64,000 bases of DNA, from the NCBI GenBank assembly GCA_019279435.1, contig JAAALK010000287.1:70559144-70623143 (forward strand), in the 5' to 3' direction. Shown here piece after piece: positions 31,373 to 42,295 of the stretch. This DNA is from Zizania palustris. Its lineage: Eukaryota > Streptophyta > Magnoliopsida > Poales > Poaceae. Position 1 is the first letter of the stretch; each line of letters starts with the position of its first letter. The notes under the pieces are model-generated. The model saw only the letters and a program-made list of their open reading frames with translations, ran no database searches and was not told the origin of the DNA. A program made the translations under genes and the position numbers.

Positions 31373-34278
31373 CAGATCACCCAACGCACCCCTTAACAAA
31401 CAATTTCAGCACAAAGAGAAACAACTTGTTTCAATTCAATTTCAAATTAAATTTTATCACTTCTGAAAAGTTCTAGACGGTGAATAGTAAATTCCAATAA
31501 GTTTCAGCATTCAAATCTTTATCCACTCCGCAAATTTCAACTTTGAAGCACATTTAATTTCAGCACATCCATTTCAGTACAAAGTAATATTTCTCACTAT
31601 AATTAGTAAACAGATTCAAAACCTTGATCAATAGACAATACCATGAACAGGATTGCCGGCAAGCTGAATCAATTCAGGAAAATGCCAGCCGATTCCTATT
31701 CCTCATCAAACATGCATTACTTAGTGAGTATTTCTGGTTTGATTGAAAAATTGCTGAGCTAAAAGTGTTTTCTCCTTAGTTGTCACAATATTACAAAACA
31801 ACTAAACAAAAGTACTTCAGTATTAATACTAAACAGAAAAACTTCCACTCAATGTTGAAATCAGATTTCAACAAACCACTTCACTTTACACTTGCAAACT
31901 GAAATGGAGTTCTCAGATTGAGATTTCAAACTAATCATTCAGAAGATGCACATGAATCTGATTTTTAATGCAGTAGACAATATGTATACAGAAAATGAAT
32001 CAAACTCCAATGAACTGCTGAAACAGTGTACTGAAACAGTGTACTGAAACTATCTGACCTGAAACATTCATGAAGAGAAACAGTATGGTTTTTGTACAGA
32101 ATTGATTTGGATTGAGATAAAATAGAAATTCTTTTATCCAATGAAGTGGATCACCAAATCAGACTTATCTACAGAACTTAAACATCATAATCATATTCAA
32201 CAATGTAAAATCTGAACAGTAATCAATCAGTATTCAAAAACTATTCAGCTCTAAACATGATCCAAATGCAAGTTCTGATCCTTGCCAAAATAGGCACTCA
32301 ACTCTTGAGTATATCAGACTTAGATCAAGCTAAAGCTAAAAACAACTTGATTTAGATTCAGAGAACAAAGATAAGAATCTCAATTCTGATTGCTGTAAAC
32401 TCAAACAAGTTTGTATAGTATTCAGATCTGATGGAAATGTGTTCAACTAATCAAGACTTCAAATAAAAAGTATCAACACTTTTGAAATCAGACTGTAGAA
32501 TTGATCCTTTCGATTTTCAAAACAGAAGTTATGAAATGGACACAAGCAGAAAAGACCAAACGCAAATCTGAAGATATTCAGAATAGACACCTGATTAGAA
32601 CATCAATTTTCTCAATCAATCCAACACAAGACAAACAATTAGAGGGAACCTTAAACATGACTTCAAAACCTGCAACTAGATCAACAACACACATTTCAAA
32701 CAGCAAACATTCTGTTGCAGAAATGAACTACATGTTCTATCAATAAATCATGACATTCCAAGGCCAAAATTGAATGGATTCAAGAATCTAAACTCTTCAG
32801 CATAGATCACAGCTATTTCAATATGAAATTTCACAAGAGATCACTCAAAATAATCAGGAAATTCCATGGAAAACAGAAAAGAACTCACAACTTTGCTTGC
32901 TGGAATCAAGAAGATCTAGACGCTGAATAGGAATCGCTGGATGATGAACAGCGCTGCCGACAGGACTATAGCGGGTCCGAAACTTTTCACAGTTTGTTGT
33001 TCATCGTCAAGCACACATGGTTGAGAGAGTTTTTTTATGGTTTTTGGTAGCCAAGCCTCAGCAAAAATGATTCTGCAGCAATTGTTTTTCTAGATGATGA
33101 ACATAAGTACCAGCATTTCAACAAACATGTTGCATGCTACCCAAATCTGAAACAGACTTCATTTTCAGAACTGAGGTGTCAACTTTGATCAGAAAAATAA
33201 TTCAGAGAGACTTACAGAAACATGTTGCAACTTTCAAAAATGGAATGTTCAAATCATCCTCAACAAAAGTCGTATAAACTTCAACATCAACTTATGCACT
33301 AGATTTACCAGAAATCGCATCCCAAAATTAATCTCAGCCAGAGAGACTTACCTGCGCCGAGGAAACTGATCCAGCGCTGCACATGAACAGTGTTGTTGAC
33401 ATTACTGTTTCAAATCCAGAGAATTTTGGCAGAGAACTGTTCCTCATCAAAACTTCCTTCAAACTCAGTATTTCTCATCAATTTTCATTGGAAAAATTTG
33501 TCTCTCATGTTCTGAATGGTTCAGCCAACTCTAGGAGATAAAATCCTACCAACTCATGTTCTAGAAGCCCCCTATTTACACTTTGCCCCTTAGTAATTTT
33601 AGATATCACAATTCTGAAAATTACCATTAAAGACCTAAAGTAAAAATTACAAATTGACTCTCCTTTTAATATAATTTCAGAGTAGACTTACTCCAAAAAA
33701 TATACCAAAAGGCTACACTAAGAAACTGAAAATTTAAACTAATACAAGACACAAATTTATTGAATTAACAAAAACATTTAACATTTCGACGGTTTTTAGC
33801 AAAAACCGACAAATCCTCTCAACCCTTCGACTCGTGACACCGATTTGCGCCTCCGAGCGCCAGCAAGCCACTTTCGCTCTCGATCCCCTCGAGCCGCCTG
33901 AATGCTTGACCTGGCCTCCCTCTCGCAAACCCGGTCGTCACGCCGTCACAGTTAGTCGTCTGTCCAAGTCTTGCTCTGTCTCTTCGTGCACTCTTGAGAT
34001 CTTCTCCAACTTCGCTCGGCCTCCCTGATCCTCCGGCATCAAGCTCCCCGCTCGACCCTCGATCACCAGCCGTCGACAATTGGTCAGTATCTCCTCCCTG
34101 CACATACAAGACAAGCCAAGACACGAATGCGACGCACTACCGAAACCCTCGGCAGCCAAACCTCCATTTCACATCGAACCCCTCGATGCACTCAAACCTC
34201 TCTCAACCACTCAACCACTCAGACGCTCATCCTTGTCAATCACTCATCATCCAGACCGGAACCACCCTTGGTTTCTCA
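31373..34278 (-). repeat. Element 3 left LTR (missing its outer ~70 bp)
   Basis: It matches the complete LTR at 37981-40930 from about its 73rd base onward, with about 3 percent differences. It ends TTGGTTTCTCA at 34278 before a polypurine tract. It is AT-rich with no recognisable gene, and forms the 3' LTR of a minus-strand gag-only element. Confidence 0.85.
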
Positions 34279-34560
34279 ATCTCCCCCTTGATGAGTGCAT
34301 TGACAACCCCAAAGCAAAGACATGATGAGGATTGCAAGTTACGCGCACAAGTGACCATAAAAACTCATAAAAGAGCAAAACATGTCACTTGGTAAAAGAT
34401 CTCCCCGCTTGAGCAAAAACCTTATGCAAGGCAAGGCAAAAACATCAAAAGCATCAAGGCAAAAGCATCAAAAGCACATGAAAGCCATTACTCCCCCTTA
34501 ACGAAGCAATCCAAAAGCCAAAGCATCATGTAGATCATTTCTCCCCCTTTGACAATGCAG
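34279..34560 (-). promoter_or_regulatory. Polypurine tract cluster of element 3
   Basis: On the minus strand CATCAAGGGGGAGAT touches the LTR (34279-34293). Further GGGGGAG copies lie near 34491-34498 and 34541-34548, another near 35448-35455. Several PPTs again suggest a Sirevirus. Confidence 0.7.
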
Positions 34561-35643
34561 GCATCAAGGAGATAAAAAGATGCAAAGAGGGGAATGAGGG
34601 TAAAGCAGAGATGTGAGCTTCTGAAACATGAGCAGCTGCAATTATAGTACAAACAAGCATTCGCCTTGAATATCATCTAAAAGTATTGTATGATAACCTC
34701 AAATGAATACCATCTAAACAAAAGGCATGAGCAAGCATTTTCAGATTTTAGCAAATAAAAGCATCACCGCTCAGACGAGTATACTAGACATGTCAAGGCA
34801 TGAGATGCAAAAGCTAAACAAGCACACACTAGAAAAGCGTATCCCACTTCAAGGTGCTTCAGCAAACATGATATGCAATGAATTTCAAATTTTTCATTTT
34901 TGTGTCAGGGGTTATTTGCATGTCAACCTTATGCTAACCGACCATGCTAAGCCTAGGTTGAAACCATCAGAAGCTTAAAGCAATGGTCTCGTCAAACACT
35001 ACAACGTCCCGGTTCTTACCAAAGTGTTATGGTAAGCAGTCCAGAACAAAATAGTGCGACAAAGCAAACCCACCTAGATCTTTTCAATTTTAGCACACAA
35101 TAGCATGAATATCAACCATTTTCATTTTCATTTTCATTCATTTTTCATTTTCATTTTCATTCATTTTTTATGAAATCAAGTTGTGTATTAGCATCCAAGT
35201 AAAAAGGACCTAGCTATCAGGTGTGTAAAAGATAGCAAAAGCACTCAACCCATTCAAGCTAGTTTCTAGACTAAGCAGTGATCGTTTTCAAATTTTCACA
35301 AATAAAAGCCATGCTCATGACAATTCTCAGATGAAGACATGCCAAGTACAGTCAACAGTATTAAAGACAATACTACAAAGGCATAACAAAGCATGTACTT
35401 GTAAAAGCAATTAATCATATGACAGAAGCTCATGCAATGCTACATAGATCCCCCTCAAAACATGCTAGTATCTCTCGGATGCTCAGTGAGAGGGTGAGTT
35501 AAAAACTATTTTGGAATCCAGCATCACAAAACTCGTGAACCAGGCAAAGTAGTAGACTGACCATGCACAGGAGATAAGCCATGATAAAAAGTGTGTGGTC
35601 TACCTACAAAGCGCGAACCTAGAAAACGACGAGGTCTCCCAAC
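34561..35643. other. Non-coding internal region of element 3 (no pol)
   Basis: Where a Copia would have protease to RNase H there is about 1.1 kb of AT-rich sequence without recognisable coding. It includes a TTTTCA/TTCATT simple repeat at about 35118-35170. The second copy is at 41213-42295. Confidence 0.6.
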
Positions 35644-37912
35644 CTATCGAGCATCAAAACCTCTTACACGTGATTTATCACCATATGAAGCATGGTGTAC
35701 ACCACGAGGGGCAAAATCACTCTCAAAACCATGTGGGGCCTCAAAATCAGGAAAAGAGCGGAAAGCATACTCATGCAAATCAAGTGAAGAATAATCATGA
35801 AAGTCCAAAGCATGAGCACGACGTTCATCTTTCATGCGTCGATAGCAAAAACCAATCAAATGCCCTACACGATGACAATAAGCGCAATGAAAAACTTTCT
35901 TGGGTGTAGGTTTATAGGTTTCTGGCGCGAACCTCATAGTTTTCCTAGGTTTTTGCTTGGAGTCTGTCTTGAGTGGTGGAATGATTATCTTTTTGGGTTG
36001 GGTAGGATTTTTGGCTTTTTGAGGTGTGTCTAACTAGGCTCTCTCTTTCTCAAGGGTGGTAGGTAGAGTGAACACAGTTTGGCTTGGGGTATTAGATGAA
36101 GTCCTCTCATAACCTAACCCAAGAGCTAACCCTGCCCTGTCAGCGCACATTTTTGTTTTATCCAAAAGCAAATCCATTTTCCCTTTCCCTTTAGTGCATT
36201 TGTCTACCATGGAAATCAGATAATCATTCTCACACTTAAGTTTTTCTACTTGCTCTCTAGCAAAGCTGAGTTGGTCCTTAAGGGTGACTCGGGTGGAACA
36301 CACCAGTTGCACATCCTTAGACACTCAGCACTCTCCAATCTAGCCTTAAGCTCATCGATATGCTTATCTCTTAGACTAATGCTTTCAATTAGTAAAGTGT
36401 AGTTTAAACATTCATCGATGGAACAAGGACTAGACTCCACCACCAAAAGTTGCTTCTGAACATTTTCAAGTTTTTCAATGTTTTGAGCATGTATCAGACG
36501 CAACTGAGCAAGTTCATCCATAACGATAAGACAAGACTCACATTCAGTAATTTCAGACTCAGACTTCAACAAATAAAGTTCAGTAGAAAGTGATTCAATT
36601 TTAAGCTTTAGTTCCTTTCATTCTTTAGCAGCAAGTTTAAGCAGTCTATCTTGTGAAATAATTGCATCATGTAATTCATCATTTTGAACAAGTAATTGGT
36701 CATGTGATAGACTAACCTCAGATGAGTCAGGCTCATCGCTGTTGTACTTGTTATTGGTCACGAAGAAAAGGCCGTTGAAGTCCTTCGTCTTTTCCTTCTT
36801 TTCTTCACTCTTGTAAAATTCTTCTTCATCAGAGTTTGGCTCTTCACTCGAGGTGTTGTCGATGTCGCTGAGTGCAGTCACAAAAGATCTAGCCATACTT
36901 TTTGCCACTTTTCCTCTTTTGCCTGTGAAGAAGGATTTTTTGTCTCTTTTCTGTTGTTTGAGTTCATGTTCATTCTTTGAGTTCAGTTTTGGGCAATTTG
37001 CTTTAATATGATTAAGATCACTGCACTCAAAACACCCTCGAAAGCCTCCTCTTCTTTGATCTCTTCTATCATTGTAGAACCTAGTGAACTTTTTGACTAT
37101 AAGAGCAAGCTCTTCATCGTCCAATGTGTCCACGTGTTTCATTGTGAGAGAGACCAATGAAGACAAGGCAAAACCCTCAGAAAAAGCGCAAACTCCAGAC
37201 ACACCACCCCTAGATGAGTTGCCACTGCCAGGACTGGAAATCAAAGCAATCAAAGGCAACAAAGCTTTTCCAGCTCCTGATCGAGACGCCTTGGCAATTT
37301 CGGTGGACTTAAGCTTACTAAAGAGTTCATCGCAAGTCAGAGTGTCAAAGCTTGCCGACTCTTCAATACTGGAGATCTTCACCTCCCATATGCTACGATC
37401 AAGAGCATAGAGAAGTTTGATCGCCCTATCGTGGTCAGAGTAAGCCAAGGTCCCAGTGGCGCGCAAATTACTCACAATTCCATCATCCCAGTGGCGCGCA
37501 AATTACTCACAATTCCATCAAAACGCGCAAACATGGCATCTACAGATTCGCTAGGGCCTTGCACGAACATTTGGTATTCTTGATTATACATGCTCTGCCT
37601 CCTAGCCTTAATCTGTGATGTGCCCTCATGAAAAGTACTTAAGGTCATCCAGATTTCTCGTGTAGTCCGAAGGTGATGGACCTTGTCAAACTTGTTGCGA
37701 CTCAGACTGATAAAAAGAATGTTTCTAGCCTTGCTATTACATTCATATTGTGCCTTCTCAGTCTCTGAGGTAAGAGTGTCAGGAATCACATACTTGGATG
37801 CAACAATGTCCCATATCGCACTTCCTTAGCTAAGCAAATAAGCCTCCATGCGCACCTTCCAATAAGCATAATCTCGACCATCAAACATTGGGATCTTGGT
37901 GTTCCTTTCCAT
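35644..37912 (-). pseudogene. Element 3 gag, first copy
   Basis: It starts at the ATG at 37912 with PMFDGRDYAYWKVRMEAYLL and includes the UBN2-type gag core (WMTLSTFHEGTSQIKARRQS, MFARFDGIVSNLRATG). The first knuckle is CFECSDLNHIKANCPK near 37035-36988, followed by acidic and coiled-coil-like segments. A second knuckle, CAYCHRVGHLIGFC, lies near 35890-35845. Breaks: a stop after EAYLLS, a frame change from a 35-bp duplication (37452-37521), TGA at 36615-36617 (the other copy has CGA), a frame change near 36300, and a stop at 36034-36036. Two knuckles match the gag of elements 2 and 4. No pol follows. Confidence 0.8.
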
Positions 37913-37966
37913 GTCGCCAAAAACAAGGATCACAAAACCGATTAAGGTCAACTGGTGATCTAACCG

Positions 37967-37978
37967 GCTCTGATACCA
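37967..37978 (-). promoter_or_regulatory. Primer binding site of element 3 (initiator Met tRNA)
   Basis: The minus strand reads TGGTATCAGAGC, two bases from the LTR that starts at 37981. Confidence 0.9.
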
Positions 37979-37980
37979 AT

Positions 37981-40930
37981 TGTGGGATCAGAATGGCGAC
38001 TAGAGGAGGTGAATAGGCGCCTCGACACTTTCTTTCGAATGTGATGGCCTTCTCAGATCACCCAACGCACCTCTTAACAAACAATTTCAGCACAAAGAGA
38101 AACAACTTGTTTCAATTCAATTTCAAATTAAATTTTATCACTTCTGAAAAGTTCTAGACGGTGAATAGTAAATTCCAATAAGTTTCATCATTTAAATCTT
38201 TATCCACTCTGCAAATTTCAACTTTGAAGCACATTTAATTTCAGCACATCAATTTCAGTCAAAGCAATATTTCTCACTATAATCAATAAACAGATTCAAA
38301 ACCTTGATCAATAGACAATACCATGAACAGGATTGCCGGCAAGCTGAATCAATTCAGGAAAATGCCAGCCGATTCCTATTCCTCATCAAACATGCATTGC
38401 TTAGTGAGTATTTCTGGTTTGATTGAAAAATTGCTGAGCTAAAAGTGTTTTCTCCTTCGTTGTCACAACATTACAGAACAACTAAACAAAAGTACTTTCA
38501 GTATTAATACTAAACAGAAAAACTTCCACTCAATGTTGAAATCAGATTTCAACAAACCACTTCACTTTAGACTTGCAAACTGAAATGGAGTTCTCAGATT
38601 GAGATTTCAAACTAATCATTTAGAAGCTACACATGAATATGATTTTTAAGGCAGTAGACAATATGTATAAAGAAAATGAATCAAACTCCAATGAACTGCT
38701 GATTCAACCCAAGGACAATCTGCCAACAAAACAGTGTACTGAAACTATCTGACCTGAACATTCATGAAGAGAAATAGTATGGTTTTTGTTCAGAATTGAT
38801 TTGGATTGAGATAAAACAAAAATTCTTTTATCCAATGAAGTGGATCACCAAATCAGACTTATCTACAGCACTTAAACATCATAATCATATTCAACAATGT
38901 AAAATCTGAACAGTAATCAATCAGTATTCAAAAACTATTCAGCTCTAAACATGATCCAAATGCAAGTTCTGATCCTTGCCAAAACAGGCACTCAGCTCTT
39001 GAGTATATCAGACTTAGATCAAGCTAAAGCTAAAAACAACTTGATTCAGATTCAAAGAACAAAGATAAGAATCTCAATTCTGATTGTTGTAAACTCAAAC
39101 AAGTTTGTATAGTATTTAGATCTGATGGAAAGGTGTTCAACTAGAGGGAACCTTAAACATGACTTCAAAACCTGCAACTAGATCAACAGCACACATTTCA
39201 AACAGCAAACATTCTTTTGCAGAAATGAACTACAAGTTCTATCAATAAATCATGACATTCCAAGGCCAAAACTGAATGGATTAAAGAATCTAAACTCTTC
39301 AGCATAGATCACAGCTATTTCAATATGAAATTTCACAAGAGATCACTCAAAATAATCAGGAAATTCCATGGAAAACAGAAAAGAACTCACAACTTTGCTT
39401 GCTGGAATCAAGAAGATCTAGACGCTGAATAGGAATCGCTGGATGATGAACAGCGCTGCCGACAGAACTGAAGCGGGTCCAAAACTTTTCACAGTTTATT
39501 GTTCATCGTCAAGCACACATGGTTGAGAGAGTTTTTTTATGGTTTTTGGTAGCCAAGCCTCAGCAAAAATGATTCTGCAGCAATTGTTTTTCTAGATGAT
39601 GAACATAAGTACCAGCATTTCAACAAACATGTTGCATGCTACCCAAATCTGAAAGACTTCATTTTTAGAACTGAGGTGTCAACTTTGATCAGAAAAATAA
39701 TTCAGAGAGACTTACAGAAACATGTTGCAACTTTAAAAAATGGAACGTTCAAATCATCCTCAACAAAAGTCGTATAAACTTCAACATCAACTTATGCACT
39801 AGATTTACCAGAAATCGCATCCCAAAATTAATCTCAGCCAGAGAGACTTACCTGCGCCGAGGAAACTGATCCAGCGCTGCACATGAACAGTGTTGTTGAC
39901 ATTACTATTTCAAATCCAGAGAATTTTGGCAGAGAACTGTTCCTCATCAAAACTTCCTTCAAACTCAGTATTTCTCATCAATTTTCATTGGAAAAATTTG
40001 TCTCTCATGTTCTGAATGGTTCAGCCAACTCTAGGAGATAATATCCTACCAACTCATGTTCTAGAAGCCCCCTATTTACACTTTGCCCCTTAGTAATTTT
40101 AGATATCACAATTCTGAAAATTACCATTAAAGACCTAAAGTAAAAATTACAAATTGACTCTCCTTTTAATATAATTTCAGAGTAGACTTACTCCAAAAAA
40201 TATACCAAAAGGCTACACTAAGAAACTGAAAATTTAAACTAATACAAGACACAAATTTATTGAATTAACAAAAACATTTAGGGAAAATTACTCACATGCC
40301 ATTATAATTTTCAGAAATTGCCTATATGCCACTGTCAGTGACTGTGGCGGCCCCCATCTGTCAGTGACACACCGATGACATATTAGCAAACCGTAAAAAT
40401 TGTAATGACACGGAAAAAATTAACCCAAACATTTAGTGTTTCGACGGTTTTCAGCAAAAACCGACAAAGCCTCTCAACCCTTCGACTTGTGACACCGATT
40501 CGCGACTTCGAGTGCCAGCAAGCTACTTTCGCTCTCGATCCCCTCGAGGAGCCTAAATGCTTGACCTGGCCTCCCTCTCGCAAACCCAGTCATCACGCCG
40601 TCGCAGCAGTCAGTCGTCTGTCCAAGTCTTGCTCTGTCTCTTTGTGCACTCTTGAGATCTTCTCTATAACTTCGCCCGGCCTCCCTGATCCTCCGGCATC
40701 AAGCTCCCCACTCGACCCTCAATCACCAGCCGTCGACAATTGGTCAGCATCTCCTCCCTGCACATACAAGACAAGCCAAGACACGAATGCGACGCACTAC
40801 CGAAACCCTCGGCAGCCAAACCTCCATTTCACATCGAACCCCTCGATGCACTCAAACCTCTCTCAACCACTCAGACGCTCATCCTTGTCAGTCACTCATC
40901 ATCCAGACCGAAACCACCCTTGGTTTCTCA
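37981..40930 (-). repeat. Element 3 middle LTR, 2,950 bp, complete
   Basis: It runs from TGTGGGATCAG to TTGGTTTCTCA. A PBS and gag lie on its left and a polypurine tract on its right, so it acts as 5' LTR of the left unit and 3' LTR of the right unit. Relative to the left LTR it lacks about 190 bp (after 39138) and carries a MITE at 40281-40426. The C-rich block CTATTCACCTCCTCTAG is present near its end on the minus strand. Confidence 0.85.
40281..40426. mobile_element. 146-bp MITE, Mutator-like by target duplication
   Basis: The insertion is absent from the left LTR at the matching point (33780/33781). It is flanked by AAACATTTA on both sides (40272-40280 and 40427-40435), a perfect 9-bp duplication. 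Ends are GGGAAAATTA and TTAACCC, giving short imperfect inverted termini. A 9-bp duplication is typical of Mutator-like elements; the family assignment is inferred. Confidence 0.75.
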
Positions 40931-42295
40931 ATCTCCCCCTTGATGAGTGCATTGACAACCCCAAAGCAAAGACATGATGAGGATTGCAAGTTACGCGCAC
41001 AAGTGACCATAAAAACTCATAAAAGAGCAAAACATGTCACTTGGTAAAAGATCTCCCCGCTTGAGCAAAAACCTTATGCAAGGCAAGGCAAAAACATCAA
41101 AAGCATCAAGGCAAAAGCATCAAAAGCACATGAAAGCCATTACTCCCCCTTAACGAAGCAATCCAAAAGCCAAAGCATCATGTAGATCATTTCTCCCCCT
41201 TTGACAATGCAGGCATCAAGGAGATAAAAAGATGCAAAGAGGGGAATGAGGGTAAAGCAGAGATGTGAGCTTCTGAAACATGAGCAGCTGCAATTATAGT
41301 ACAAACAAGCATTCGCCTTGAATATCATCTAAAAGTATTGTATGATAACCTCAAATGAATACCATCTAAACAAAAGGCATGAGCAAGCATTTTCAGATTT
41401 TAGCAAATAAAAGCATCACCGCTCAGACGAGTATACTAGACATGTCAAGGCATGAGATGCAAAAGCTAAACAAGCACACACTAGAAAAGCGTATCCCACT
41501 TCAAGGTGCTTCAGCAAACATGATATGCAATGAATTTCAAATTTTTCATTTTTGTGTCAGGGGTTATTTGCATGTCAACCTTATGCTAACCGACCATGCT
41601 AAGCCTAGGTTGAAACCATCAGAAGCTTAAAGCAATGGTCTCGTCAAACACTACAACGTCTCGGTTCTTACCAAAGTGTTATGGTAAGCAGTCCAGAACA
41701 AAATAGTGCGACAAAGCAAACTCACCTAGATCTTTTCAATTTTAGCACACAATAGCATGAATATCAACCATTTTCATTTTCATTTTCATTCATTTTTCAT
41801 TTTCATTTTCATTCATTTTTTATGAAATCAAGTTGTGTATTAGCATCCAAGTAAAAAGGACCTAGCTATCAGGTGTGTAAAAGATAGCAAAAACACTCAA
41901 CCCATTCAAGTTAGTTTCTAGACTAAGCAGTGATCGTTTTCAAATTTTCACAAATAAAAGCCATGCTCATGACAATTCTCAGATGAAGACATGCCAAGTA
42001 TAGTCAACAGTATTAAAGACAATACTATAAAGGCATAACAAAGCATGTACTTGTAAAAGCAATTAATCATATGACAGAAGCTCATGCAATGCTACATAGA
42101 TCCCCCTCAAAACATGCTAGTATCTCTCGGATGCTCAGTGAGAGGGTGAGTTAAAAACTATTTTGGAATCCAGCATCACAAAACTCGTGAACCAGGCAAA
42201 GTAGTAGACTGACCATGCATAGGAGATAAGCCATGATAAAAAGTGTGTGGTCTACCTACAAAGCGCGAACCTAGAAAACGACGAGGTCTCCCAAC
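40931..42295. other. Non-coding internal region, second copy of element 3
   Basis: Nearly identical to 34279-35643: about seven differences by eye over 1.3 kb, none in the first 700 bp. It includes PPT copies at 40931-40945 and onward, and the TTTTCA simple repeat near 41768-41820. Confidence 0.75.

Noticed and set aside
33994..34395. Plus-strand open frame of 133 codons, Ser/Thr/Pro-rich, repeated near 40405-41047
   Set aside because: Lies across the LTR/PPT boundary on the strand opposite to the element, is shifted between the two copies by indels and has no recognisable content.
35116..35170. TTTTCA/TTCATT repeat as a possible CRISPR-like or regulatory array
   Set aside because: Simple-sequence repeat without spacers, in a eukaryotic retrotransposon.
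40281..40426. Stowaway- or Tourist-type MITE
   Set aside because: Those duplicate TA or TAA; here the duplication is 9 bp, which fits Mutator-like elements.
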